Below are positions 35,460-46,589 of a DNA stretch of 64,000 bases, piece after piece. Numbering within the stretch: position 1 is the first letter of the stretch; each line of letters opens with the position of its first letter. Both the position numbers and the translations under genes were made by a program. The DNA comes from Muscardinus avellanarius. Taxonomy: Eukaryota; Chordata; Mammalia; Rodentia; Gliridae. Under the pieces are notes generated by a model. That model did not search any database, was not told the origin of the DNA, and saw only the letters and a list, made by a program, of their open reading frames with translations. Where the stretch lies: assembly GCA_963383645.1 (NCBI GenBank), contig OY726572.1, positions 28,216,792 through 28,280,791 on the forward strand, in the 5' to 3' direction.

Positions 35460-36090
35460 AGATTTTCAATTTTTCAGATATATCTTTTGGAGTAAAGAAG
35501 CCAGGAGCTTCAGAAAAAGAAGCTGCAGGGTTCCAGGGACCAAAGGAGATTAGCAAGACAATAGAGATAGTTTCAGGGCCTTTTCCATTATAAAGATAAG
35601 ATTTCCCAAGGAAGTGGAAGGATGCCAAAAACTTTCAGGAGATCCCAGACTTCCATAATCATGGGAGGATGCGGAAGCCTTCAAGAAAGACCAGAATCTG
35701 ATGACCAAGTAACACATTTGGGGGGTCAGTGCTAAAAACAGGAAAGACTGGCAGGAAAGAATGCCCCCCACATCAAAAGGGCGGGCCCTAGAGGGGACGG
35801 GTCTGGCTAAGGACTGACTATAAAATAGTCTGTATCCAGGAATTATCGGTGATTTCATTCAAAGCACCCCCTCATGTTACCCCTGGGTAACATGAGGCTG
35901 TAACTATCTTCTGTATTTCTCTCTCTTTTTAATAAACTCCTTTAAATCTTCAGCACAAGTCCGGGCTATTGCATATCTATACTTAGCTCAGGACAAGAAC
36001 CTGCGGTTTTAGGGGAATAGTCTTGGGAAGCCTAACGAAGGTCCCCAGGGACAGTTTCCCAAATCATAACAGTCCAGAAACCGTAACATG
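35460..36090 (+). mobile_element. ERV1-like solo LTR
   Basis: It contains a GC-rich U3 with 'gggcgggccctagaggggacggg', a TATA box 'gactataaaatag' near 35816, and a polyadenylation signal 'ttaataaactcc' near 35929. A GT/C-rich U5 follows, ending near 'cccaaatcataaca'. Spacing from TATA to AATAAA (about 115 bp) fits a retroviral R region. No gag, pol or env follows, so it is a solo LTR. Exact ends and target duplication were not resolved. The family resembles class I (gamma-type) elements. Confidence 0.7.
35816..35940 (+). promoter_or_regulatory. LTR core promoter and polyadenylation signal
   Basis: TATA box (tataaaat) and downstream AATAAA within the solo LTR. They could still initiate transcription toward higher coordinates if not silenced. 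This is inference from motif order. Confidence 0.45.
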
Positions 36091-36555
36091 TTGTACTTAA
36101 ATTTGGGGAGTAAGAACATTTAAAACATGTTATTACAAAATGTTGGGAACCATGAATTTTCTGTTTATGTGGCTCTTCCTGAATGCTCTATGTGAAGGGG
36201 AAAGTTCTTTTGATTTTTGTCAGACTTTGTACTTAACTATTAAGTACAGAATGCTTTTAAAATCATCAATGGCATCCTAAATACATTAAGAGAGCTGAAA
36301 TGAAACTTTCTTTTGCTTTTATGTGTCATTAATTTATAGACTTAGATAGTATTTATTTGGAATCTACTATAAGTTTGATTATAGTAGATATGATTATAGT
36401 TTGATTATAGTAGATATATATAGATAGAGCTCAAATACTTCAGGAAGTAGGAGCAGGTAAGTGTTGGCAAGAAAACAAAGCATATACTTGAAATAAACAA
36501 GCATATACTTGAAATAAACTACACTTCTTGCTAAATGAATCTTATGGAGTAAATA
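36091..36555. other. Gene-free stretch with two short tandem duplications
   Basis: A perfect 20-bp unit repeats at 36372-36391 and 36398-36417. A 20-21-bp unit (gcatatacttgaaataaac) repeats in tandem at 36480-36519. Nothing else recognised. Confidence 0.6.
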
Positions 36556-36559
36556 CGTT

Positions 36560-36770
36560 TATTGTTAGCATTTACTAAGTCCTTACTATTTGGCAGGCTC
36601 TATACTAAATCTTCTATATATTTATTCTTTTTAACAATCCTATAAAGTAGGTTCTATTTCTATTGCTTTGTCCATTTTACAGATGGAAGAGAAGCACAGG
36701 AAGTCTCATGACAGCTTCAAGATTTCACAGTACCTACTTAACACAAGGCTCTTACATGAAGTGTTCAAAA
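36560..36770 (-). mobile_element. MIR element, antisense
   Basis: 'agcatttactaagtccttactatttggcaggctctatactaaat' and 'tttgtccattttacagatggaagagaagcacag' are reverse MIR landmarks. Confidence 0.85.
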
Positions 36771-37940
36771 TGCAAACTTCCAAATGATAGCATTAAGTGT
36801 GTACTGACAAATATCATCAAATGGGTCTGTCATCTTTTTTGCTCGTAAGCAGGGACAATAACCATAAAGGTAAGAAAATCATTTTTTTAGAAAAGGTGAG
36901 AGAAAAAAAGCCAGAAAATTTGAAACTAAAATTAGTTTTGCTGATAAAGATACTAAAGTCTCCTACTGAAATTTTACTGATACTTGAATGAGAATATTTA
37001 AAGAGGAAATAGATTAAGTAGCATCTCTTTAAGAAATAAATCACACTATAAATCTCAGAATTAGGAGGAAAACATAAATTATTCTGTGGTAGACAGATTG
37101 GCTTATGTTTATCTCCATTATTAGAAAAGTAAATGGCGCTAAGTGTGGGCCCCAGTGTGATTTTAGTTGCAATGGTTTCCTCTGAGCAGTTTCAGCTCAC
37201 AAATTGCTGCAGTCACAATCTGCTACTTCCATCACCCCCTGAGTCTCTCTGTCCCCGGAGGATAACCCAGGAATATAAGCTTTGAAGACAGAATGGTTCT
37301 AAGTGAGAAAATTTATCTTTATTTTGGAGTAACTACCTATTGGACTTTGTATCACGCAATTTAAACATCACATCTAATTTTTACCATAGATTTACAATGA
37401 GTTAACTGTGGGTATGGTTTTAGGATGACACAATGAACAGTGGAATCAGGTTCAAACCCTAAGACTTCTTACTCTGTTGTCCACCCCTTTCCTCATTCTG
37501 CCTCCACTGGTGATCAGTCTCTCTGTAAATACTTGTCTCTCAAGATAAAGGCACCCACAACTAGACTAAGTCCTCTGGGGAGGGCTCAATCCAGCTTATA
37601 TATATCAGGATTCTAAAGCTCCTGTGAGATATCACATTGTTTAGCTGTTCAAAGAAAGTGAATGATGAATATGAATTTGTCAGCACTAAAGGGCATTCCA
37701 TCTATATATAAATTAAATCTGACAGATCATCACATGCCACCTAGAAATGTGTGAATGTTTTATGAATATGATCTAATTTAGCAATCAAATAGAATTAGGT
37801 GACAGAAGAATATAGCACTGTCAAAACTTGTCTGACAATGTTATTCAGTGAATATTGCAAAACAGGACAATGCATTCTTTCCAGAGAGGCTGTCTGTCTC
37901 TGTGCACATGGAATATTACCATACTATCACCAGTGCACCC
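36771..37940. other. Gene-free stretch
   Basis: No confident element. A GC-richer patch at 37140-37270 shows no coding frame or known repeat. Confidence 0.4.
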
Positions 37941-37944
37941 ATTT

Positions 37945-38130
37945 GAGCCAGGCATAGTGTCACACACCTGTAATTATAGCTATTCAGGAGGCTGAGACAG
38001 TAGGATTACAAATTCAAAGCCAGCCCAAGCAACACAGAGAAACACTGTCTTAAAATAAAATAAAAGGGCTGCGGATGTAGTTTAGTAGTGGAGTACTGGA
38101 CTAGCATGTTGTAGGCACTGGGTTTCTTCT
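37945..38130 (+). mobile_element. B1-ID SINE with a long ID half
   Basis: B1 half 'agccaggcatagtgtcacacacctgtaat'. The ID half is longer than in other copies, 'gggctgcggatgtagtttagtagtggagtactggactagcatgttgtaggcactgggtttc', and retains the complete tRNA-like region. It is followed by a CA repeat instead of an A tail. Confidence 0.85.
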
Positions 38131-38135
38131 GAATA

Positions 38136-38136
<1 letters not shown>

Positions 38137-38183
<47 letters not shown>
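38137..38183. repeat. (CA)n microsatellite at a SINE 3' end
   Basis: About 23 CA units directly after the ID half. Confidence 0.97.
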
Positions 38184-38185
<2 letters not shown>

Positions 38186-38345
38186 CAATCTTCTTTGGTC
38201 ATACTACAAAAATAGAACATTGGCCAGTATAAGAAACTTGAATGACTTTCCACATATGGACAAGGAAATAATAAAATTTAAATTTGTAAGTTTATAAATT
38301 CATTAAGATGTGTCCAGAATAAAGGGCCTTTATCAAAAGCTATTA

Positions 38346-38522
38346 GCTGGGCCTGGTGGCTCATGCCTGTAATCCCAGATTTGGGAAACTGAGACAGAAG
38401 GATCACAGGTTCAAGATACACCCTCAGCAACATAGCAAGACTTTATTTCAAAAAAATACAAATAATGCTGAGGGTGTAGTTCAGAACCTGGATTCAATCC
38501 CCAGTACTCCCAACCCCCCCAA
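38346..38522 (+). mobile_element. B1-ID dimeric SINE
   Basis: 'gggcctggtggctcatgcctgtaatcccag' through 'gctgagggtgtagttcagaacctggattcaatccccagtactccc'. The ID half has an internal deletion. Confidence 0.85.
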
Positions 38523-38739
38523 AAATCTGGACAAAACTTCAAACAAATTATATGGACTATGTGGACATTGGTTCTGTGAGATCTGAATCATTTTTACTGC
38601 AAAACTATGTTTTTTTTTAGCCACAGAATCTGTGCACTCACCATGAACTCATACTATTTACCAGGAGTTAGTGAAAAGAAATTCTAGTTTGGGGCTATTG
38701 GGACACTTGCTGGTATTATAGTTAGACATAGAAAAACCC

Positions 38740-39125
38740 TTGAGGAGCTCATAAATTGGTATTTGGAGTTGATGTAATTGAATTATGAGTGTTGTAATCC
38801 CAACAGTGGCTACAGCTATTATAATGGCTTTATTTAGCTAGTAGGTGGGCTGGCCCATTAGGGTGTGGCTGGAAAAGGTGTGTCCTTCTCCATATATGAT
38901 TCCTCCTCCTCTTGCTCTCTTTCTCTCTCTTGATTTTAGCCTCTATGATGTGAAAGTGCCTTTCTTTCTCTCCACTTTCTGCTCTCACCATGCCTGAGAT
39001 GCATGCTCCCAGGCCTCACATTGACTGAACTCAAAATCTCCAAAACATGAGCAAATAAATCTTCTTTCTTCTGTTGCATGATCAGCATTTCAGATCATAT
39101 CAATGAGAATGCTAAGGCAGCAGGT
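38740..39125 (+). mobile_element. MaLR-like solo LTR
   Basis: 'gtaatcccaacagtggctacagc', 'ggctggcccattagggtgtggc', a pyrimidine-rich centre, and 'aacatgagcaaataaatcttctttcttc' near the polyadenylation signal follow MaLR LTR order. No internal region is seen. Confidence 0.6.
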
Positions 39126-39129
39126 GACC

Positions 39130-39785
39130 AAACTGCCTCCTTCTTAAAGCCTCTGTCATCTCTATCACTCTTCCTCTTATACAGCTTCAAGGGATGTTCC
39201 ATCCTCTCACTGGTGGTAGAGTTATGTTTTATATAATCCAGAAACCAGACTAAAGAAATGCATTGGTGCTTCCTTTAATGTTTTAAGGGAATCATATGTC
39301 TAGATGTCACTGTCCAGGAAGACTTGACATGGCTGTTCTCAGTTAACCTGGACATTGTCTTCACTACCTCAAGGGATGATGGCCAGAAAACTACTAGGTG
39401 AACTGACCATACAAATATCTTCCCAACTCAGCACTCACCTAAAGTCCAACATGAATGACCCAAACTCTGAGGGTTTTTTTTTAATTGAACTAATAAAAAA
39501 ACTAATATAAATAATAAATTATAAATATTCATTATTTATAATTTAATTTGAAGAAGTATAGTCTAAAGAGCTAATGAAACCCCTTCTGCTGCCCCAGAAG
39601 AGCATAAGGCATAGGGCTGACTCTGTTAAACAGGTTAAGACCCAACCAGGAAAATCTGAAAAATGCAAATTACTCTTCGCTCTGACAAAGGCCAGGGTCC
39701 CCATTTTGTGGAACTTAATGGCATCTTCACATGCTGTTACTAATGCAGATTTCACAGAAGACTGGAAAATGCATGCTACACATGC
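39130..39785. other. Gene-free stretch
   Basis: A moderately GC-rich patch at 39575-39785 gives open frames on both strands but no recognisable product. The AT-rich 39475-39545 is low-complexity. Confidence 0.4.
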
Positions 39786-39786
39786 A

Positions 39787-39787
<1 letters not shown>

Positions 39788-39834
<47 letters not shown>
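39788..39834. repeat. (CA)n microsatellite
   Basis: Pure run of about 23 units. It accounts for the Cys/Val and Thr/His frames across it. Confidence 0.97.
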
Positions 39835-39836
<2 letters not shown>

Positions 39837-39839
39837 CTT

Positions 39840-40410
39840 CACCAGCTAACCTCTGAAGCCCTAGGTTAAAAAATAAACATTCTCTCCTATAAGCTCTAAC
39901 AGGAATTATACAGCTTTCTGAAGTTATTAACTAATTGCCATCACAATTTAACATGTTATTGTCAGAGTGCAGTGGTCATAAGGATGTGTTCCTTGTTTTA
40001 AAAATGAAAAAAAGACAACAAATAAGATGCAAATGTAGCTTACCAATCCTACGCTTCTACATACCTGATAGACTTTAGCAAACATAAAAGTCATTTTTTA
40101 ATTTTCAGTCTTTCACCCTAGAAAAATTTACCTGCCTACCTACCTGAGTGCTTGGCAGTTGATAGTTTAAGGCCAAGGTGCTGTTTATAGGGAGATGTTG
40201 GTATAAAATTATAGATAGAAGCAGCAAGTTCAAAAGACCTATCACACAGTAGGGTGACTATAAATGATCCTAAGTAGCATTCTTGGGAAACGTGTTCTCA
40301 TTACAAAAATTATAAATGTGAGTCCACATATACCTTAATTGACTGTATTTGACCATTTCACAATGACTTTATATGTAAAAATATCATGTTGTACACAATA
40401 AAGTCATACA
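39840..40410. other. Gene-free stretch
   Basis: No recognised element. Confidence 0.4.
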
Positions 40411-40427
40411 ATGATATCTGTTATCTT

Positions 40428-40613
40428 TTTTGCAGAACTGGGGATTGAACCCAGGAACATTCTAGCTCTGAGCTATATGCCTGGCCCTATTTTTTTATTC
40501 TTTATTTTGAAACAAAATCTTGCTAAGTAGTTGAGGCTTGCCACAAACCTGTGATCCTCCTGTTTCAGCCTCTTAAGTGATAGGGTTACAAGCGTGGACT
40601 ACTATGCCTGGCT
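40428..40613 (-). mobile_element. B1-ID dimeric SINE, antisense
   Basis: ID part 'gaactggggattgaacccaggaac', B1 half ending 'actactatgcctggc'. A 17-bp duplication with two mismatches (atgatatct..tatctt) lies at 40411-40427 and 40614-40630. Confidence 0.9.
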
Positions 40614-40784
40614 ATGATATCTAGTATCTTAAAATTTTTCTTTACTCCTGAAAAAGTAATCATGTATAGATAAAATTTGCCAATTTTAAAATGATAATCA
40701 TAAGTAAAGCTATCACAAGCTACCTCAAACTATCAACCCGTAATGCATTGATTAGCAAGTGGGCAAAGGTAGAAAAGCAAAAAG

Positions 40785-40940
40785 CAACAGTTTCAGAGTT
40801 AACAAAGACCTGAGTTTAATTGTGCTTTTGTTACTTTCTACCCATATGACTTGAGGTAAATAATTTTATGTTTTAAATTGTTTAAAACTGGGAACAATAG
40901 TATCAAACGTCAGAGTATTTTGTGAAGATCAAAAGGTATA
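40785..40940 (+). mobile_element. MIR element
   Basis: 'acctgagtttaattgtgcttttgttactttctacccatatgacttgaggtaaataa' and 'actgggaacaatagtatcaaacgtcagagtattttgtgaagatc' follow MIR order. Confidence 0.75.
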
Positions 40941-41151
40941 TGTGTGTGTGTGTGCACAGGGGAGCATGTTCTTCAGGTATATGTAGAAACTTTCTCATGT
41001 GTAGGCTACTTCAGGGTACACAATACAATTGCAATGAGTAGAATTTTAAGGCTAAACTCTGCAACTCATTTTTCTAGTGTACCTATTTTCCATGGTCTAC
41101 TATAGCTTATAAGTTAACAGTGTGACTTATTTTGGCTCAGTGAAGCTTTCT

Positions 41152-41683
41152 TTTTTAAAAAATAAATTTTTATTGGTGCATTGTAGTCATATTTCTTAAT
41201 AGGATAAAAAACCCTTGAGATATACATGCACACATCACCCAATCAGTCCTTACCCAATCCCTACCCCCTACCCTCCCCCTCCTTCCTTCCCATGCCTGGT
41301 TTCCTTATTAACTTTGATATGTTTGTTTAAGTACATCATTTGCTTTAAAGGATTTCCTTCTTCCCCCCTCCCATACCCTCAGATAGGTCACTTAAATTGC
41401 TCCTCTATAGGATCTCTTCTTCATCTAGAGTTCCTCCTGTTACCCATTTCTCCCTAGTTTTTGCACATTAGGGAAAGCATCTGATTTCTTATTTTTCGTG
41501 ATAGTTCACTGCCAATGTCATAATTTTGTTCTCCTTTATGGCTGGGCAAATTCCACTGTGTACAAATCCCAGAGTTTTGTAATCCACTCATCTGTGAAAG
41601 GACATCTTGGCTGGTTCCACAGTTTGGCAATGGTGAATTGTGCATTTATGAACATGGTTACTCATGCATTAGTTTGGTATTTG
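41152..41683 (-). mobile_element. 5'-truncated LINE-1 with target-site duplication
   Basis: Starts with a T/A-rich tail and 'tttttattggtgcattgtagtcatatttc', covers the 3' UTR and the ORF2 end, and stops at 'tagtttggtatttg'. A 10-bp duplication (gaagctttct) flanks it at 41142-41151 and 41684-41693. It is about 530 bp and intact in structure, so relatively recent. Confidence 0.9.
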
Positions 41684-41699
41684 GAAGCTTTCTAATTTA

Positions 41700-43740
41700 C
41701 GAAACTCCTAGATTAGTGCAAATAGTTTTCTGCTTTGTATTTCACCAGGCTTGATATCTTGAAAGTAATTTTAGGGTTCAAAAATTATTTAGTAGTTTTC
41801 TTTTAATATTTAAAGCCATTTGTTTGTCCCTAAGCTTTATATCAAACACATAATTTTTATTCTATTTATATTTTGAGCAAATTTTAGCAATGGTCTCATT
41901 TATAAAGGTACCATTTAAAATGTGTTAAATTGAATTAATAAATTTAGTATAGTTAATTTCCTGTTTAAGTACTTTAGCTAACTTATAAAATAAGATTCCC
42001 TCAATGCTTTTTATAAAACCAGCAGGATTAAAACTATAAATATGATGATTCTTAAACTATTTTAAACTTCCCAATATAATACATAGTATTAGTAAATTCC
42101 AAATCTAAAGCAATTACTTAATAACATTTTAAATTAGAATAGCAAGGTTAAGATTTTACTTAAAAGGGCAAATTCTCTTAAACATTATAACTAAAATATT
42201 ACATTTGGAAATTTCATATAACTAACTAAAATATTTAAATTTGAAAGCTTTCTTCAGAGTACAAAAATATTAATGCTATGGGTAGGATTTAATTAAAAGT
42301 TAATGTTTAACCCTACATTTTTTTATTAAGATGTTAAGAAAACAATTATTACTTCTATGTACCATTTCAGAGGCTTACGTTCATATAAAGACTAGAAATA
42401 CAGGCCACGGATCTGAGGTGTGAAGCTGCAATATTCAGCGTGATTTTTCTCAGAATCCCAAGCATCAGTCTGATATCTGTTTTTAGGCACTATATCTTAC
42501 AGTCCTTAAATTAAGAAAGGAAGGCAGCAATATAACCCATTTTCCTAAGCTTGAGTCACATTATTACCTCATCATGCCATTTTTTAAAAATATCACTTAC
42601 AACCTTCCACACATGCTGCTTTATTACTAGATTGACATTTTTTGTCTCTATCATTAATTTTCCAAACTTAATGACTAAATAGGAAGTAGCCTTTAAAAAA
42701 AATCCATTCTGTCCATTAGAATGGATACTTTTCATGATGGAGTTGGGTGTTTAGAAATGATAGTAAGTGAAGTAAAAGCTTCCTTCCTGATATGGGACTG
42801 AGTATGTAGGTAGATGTTGATGGCACATTAAAAGGTGAAGAAGGCTGAGGAACAAACAGGTAAGGGGGAGAAACGACATTGATTTGTGATGCAGAAGAGA
42901 GAGTCAGGGTGACTGTGGTAAGGGTCTGAACATGATGGGGAGTGGAGGTCAGAATGGAAGGGAAGAGAACAAACTGGCTTTGGGTAAAGGACTTACCTAC
43001 ACAGTGTAGTCAAAGGAAAGACCAGGAAAGTGGCCACACAGGGTGTAGGGTTTTAGATTCTGTCTTGGATAAGTGGAGATGTTTAGGTTAAGTGGGATTG
43101 TTGCAAAAAAAAATTTGGAAAAAGGAATGATAACAGTTTCTGCATTGCTTTTACTACATTATTTAAATTACTTTATTTGATAGTAAGGTTCTTTATGGAA
43201 GGCAAATATAAATAATAATGAACTTAAGCCTCCTTTCTAAATTGTGTTTTCTACATGTGGAAACATAGACATGCTTCCACGTGATTGATAGTAATCAGAC
43301 TCGTTTCTCCATAGTTTGTCTCTGGTGATTTAAAAAAGGTTTTATTTTGCTTTTCTACTATATTTTATGCTGTATTTTCCCTAAATAACAGAACACACAA
43401 TCAGAAGATTAATTTTCTTTGGGGCTATGAAGCTTACAGTAAAAAGACAAGCAGTATTTTTGTATAATGTGTAATTATTTACTAGTTTTGGGCTATCCAT
43501 TGACACATTGGAGAAAAAGTCTACAAACTGAAATCAATACAATAATAATTGATTCTCTTGGGAGAGGTATCAGAGACTAGAACAGGGAATATGAGATGTT
43601 TTGTTTCGCTATTATTATTTTAGTAACTATGAGTATTTGAGTTGCTCTCTCATGGTTCTGTTTTCTCTCACCATTTTTTCTTTCATTGATGCAAAATTTC
43701 ACTGTTTTTTGAAACATATTTTTATTTTCTAGACATGATT
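41700..43740. other. Gene-free stretch of about 2 kb
   Basis: Very AT-rich to about 42350. It then becomes a purine-rich, unique-looking segment at 42700-43100. No repeat or coding signature recognised. Confidence 0.4.
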
Positions 43741-43756
43741 CTATGTCACACAAAAG

Positions 43757-43781
43757 ACACACACAGACACACACACACACA
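43757..43781. repeat. Short (CA)n repeat
   Basis: Interrupted CA units (acacacagacacacacac...). Confidence 0.9.
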
Positions 43782-43832
43782 ATCATGCATGCAAACATCA
43801 AGGAGTCTCCACTCAATTTCTCCTTTTCTTTA

Positions 43833-44021
43833 TGGACCCATAACTATCTAGCTATAACTATTTAATATACCTAATATAAATATGTTATATTTTAAACCTA
43901 TATGTATAGATAATTATAACTATAATATATGATTATAATCATATATTATAGTTATAATATATAATTAAGCTAAAATTATATAATTATAGTTATAGTTATC
44001 TATTTGGACCCATAACTCTCT
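43833..44021. repeat. AT palindrome flanked by direct repeats
   Basis: 43913-43958 is a perfect 46-bp palindrome with two 23-bp arms and no spacer. The segment lies between direct repeats 'tggacccataactatct' (43833) and 'tggacccataactctct' (44005). Further complementary text (agataattataac / gttatagttatct) extends the hairpin potential. Confidence 0.9.
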
Positions 44022-44024
44022 GGA

Positions 44025-44735
44025 GCCAAACATTTTATATAGAATTGTCACAGTGATGGCTGATAGTATATTTATGAAGTTTCTATTAGTTGCCAAAAGA
44101 AACTAACTTTAAACCAGTTATGCTTTTCTAACTATTATTTCTTTCATTTGGAGAAAGTGCTATGCAAAAAGCTCAAATAAAAATTGTGAAATGTGATTTG
44201 ATTTAGGAAAAGCTATATAGATTAATATTGTAATTAGATATCAGTTGTCTTTGTCTCTCAGTATTTCTATGTAATAGGATAATAGGAGAAATTTAGTAGG
44301 GTTCAAATATGAGAAAAAAAAATCTTTCACATAGAATGTTGGTACTAAATGGCTAAAGATAATAAGAAAATTATAAATGTTAAAAATAATAATAGGTATA
44401 TACAATCAAGAAAAGGAGAATGTAGGAAAGAGGGTCTGCATAATTAATTATAAAGACCAAAGGAGTTTATAAAGAGAAATTGAATTTAGTTGTAGGCACT
44501 ACTACTTCTGTTAAAGAACTGCAGGTGGCTTAGAATTTGTGTAGATTTTGTATCTGAATTGATACCAATCAATGAACAAGTCAAGCACTGAGCGCTCACT
44601 GAATCTCACTCCAAAGTTGAAATATAAGTAGTGCTTTCTATACTCAAAAATTGAGAAAGATTGTCAAATAATTTAAGGAATAGACTTCTTATTGTACAGC
44701 CAGGACTTTGAGCTGCATACTATTATACACAGGAA
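44025..44735. other. Gene-free AT-rich stretch
   Basis: Nothing recognised. Confidence 0.4.
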
Positions 44736-44739
44736 GGAT

Positions 44740-44855
44740 TTGAAGTAAAGAATAATTTACACACAGCTAATAAATCTCAGAAATGGTATTCATATCCAGA
44801 ATTTTTTTGGGCTCAAAGATCATGCTCTTTCTACCAATGCCAAGCTGCCTGACTC
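44740..44855 (-). mobile_element. MIR-like fragment, antisense
   Basis: 'tacacacagctaataaatctcagaaatggtattcatatccagaa' and 'gatcatgctctttctaccaatgccaagctgcc' resemble the reverse MIR start. Confidence 0.6.
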
Positions 44856-44859
44856 ACTA

Positions 44860-46070
44860 GACAGTTATGAGAGTTTAGACAGAGGAGGAATCAATTCAAC
44901 TTATGTTCTCAAGTGGGCTTTCTAAAGCAAGAGTTACTCATCTTGGTTCTTGAGAAATAAATGAAATTTGACAAAGTAGAGCAGAGTCAAGAAGATCAAG
45001 AAGATTGTCTAGACGCGATGCAAGGAAAGACCAGGTCTTAAGTGCTAAGCCAATAACCTACAATGAGAACACTATGGGCCCAGCATGTGGCTTTTGCCAG
45101 AAGGAGCTTCCTGTGCTTATGAGGAATTCAGAAATGTGAAACTGAATGTGGCAGGTATGGAGGATCAGGGTTTGAGATACTTGGGTACCAGAGACAGGAC
45201 AACAGAGTTTGTACAATGGAAGTCAGAGTCAGAGTCACTGTGTGCTCTTGCAGCACAAAATCAGAGCTGGAGATAAAGAAGTTCCAAAGAAAGCTCACAT
45301 TGCCCTTAAAAGCCCACTGGAGAATAGTGCATTTTTTCTCACCTCGAGTTGTTTTTGTGCAATTACCTTTATCTAGAAAGTGTCAGGAGAAGAAGGAAAA
45401 AAAAAAAAAAAAAAGAAACTGCCGACACAGACAATCAGCTGATCATAGAGAAAACACTGTTTCAGGTCAATATGGGATGGGACCAACATTTCTCAAACTA
45501 AGTTGAGGCTCTGATGAGGCCGTTAGTTAATATACTATAATCTGAAAATCCATCCTCTGGACAAAATCAACTTAAAAATAACATCTTACACTTAAAGAAA
45601 TTCTTCTTTTTAGTATTTTCCAAGCTGCATTGATTAATTGTAAATATATCTAAAAGTTAATACCACTGCATCACAGAGATGCTATTATGCATTGCTTTTC
45701 AATGATCAAACAGTAAAAGCTCTAAATCTATCATGTGAGACTTTATTTGTAGAGTGCTTTTAATTTAAAAAAAATGAGAGTTTTAATAAAAAAAAAATGA
45801 GAGCTCCAGGCAAAGGAAAACACAGAAGGGCTCTCGACAGAGTGACGTGGTTATACTGCATTCCAACAGCTTGTTGACAATGTATTTGAATTGATCAAGA
45901 CTGGAGGGAGAGCAGTTGCAGACCAGCTATGGGGGTAAAGTAGTTAAGCAATGAGAGTGGGGATAGAAACAGACACATCCCAGAAATAGTCACTAGGCAT
46001 GGGGAGGGAGAGGGGTAAGGATATGTGGATGAAAGATGCATGATACTGCTTTCAGATTGTTTTCTTGAAT
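44860..46070. other. Gene-free stretch with an A-rich tract
   Basis: A poly-A-like run lies at 45391-45415. Short frames at 45085-45500 have no recognisable product. No repeat family identified. Confidence 0.4.
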
Positions 46071-46077
46071 TACTTTG

Positions 46078-46312
46078 TGGAGGGTTATGGGGATTGAACC
46101 CCAGGGCATTTGCCCTCTGAGCCACACCCTAGACCATTTATATATTTATATATTTATTTATTTATTTATTTATTTTAAATTTTGAAGCAGGATCTCACGA
46201 AGTTTCCAAGTATCTCCCTAAGTTGTTGAGGCTAGTCTTAAACCTGACACCCTCCTGTCTCAGCCTCCCAAGTACTGGGATTACTCACTGGTGTGCGCCA
46301 TCATGCCTAGCT
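46078..46312 (-). mobile_element. B1-ID SINE, antisense, with internal ATTT expansion
   Basis: ID part 'gttatggggattgaaccccagggc', an expanded (TATT)n linker at about 46138-46180, then a B1 half ending 'gtgtgcgccatcatgcctagc'. With 46409-46587 it forms an inverted pair about 100 bp apart. Confidence 0.88.
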
Positions 46313-46408
46313 CTTAAGTTCTTGAGAAATAACTGAGATTTACAAATTAAAGCAGAATCAAAAATTACTAAGAAACAGTGGTATGTTAAGTAGTATAAGA
46401 ATATAGGA

Positions 46409-46587
46409 GTCAGGTTTGGTGGCGCACGCTTGTAATCCCTGTGCTTGGGAGGTGGAGACAGGAGGATTGCGCAGGTTTGAAGCCAGCCTTGCTGGTTTAA
46501 GAGACCCTGTTTCCAAATAAAGATATAAAATAAATAAAATAGGTCTGGGAGTATAGCCCGGAGGTAGAAGGGTTTCCAGGAACCCCA
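46409..46587 (+). mobile_element. Young-subtype B1-ID SINE lacking its 3' tail
   Basis: 'gtttggtggcgcacgcttgtaatccctgtgcttggg' through 'ggtctgggagtatagcccggaggtagaagggtttccaggaacccca', then an abrupt stop before the 'gtaccacc' and A tail. The missing tail means a 3' deletion or an unusual insertion. Confidence 0.87.
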
Positions 46588-46589
46588 TG

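Noticed and set aside
39543..39849. Overlapping frames of 91-99 codons on both strands
   Set aside because: Partly CA repeat. The remainder has no recognisable product.
45085..45506. Two plus-strand frames of 63 and 96 codons
   Set aside because: No domain or similarity recognised. One runs through a poly-A tract giving an artificial lysine run.
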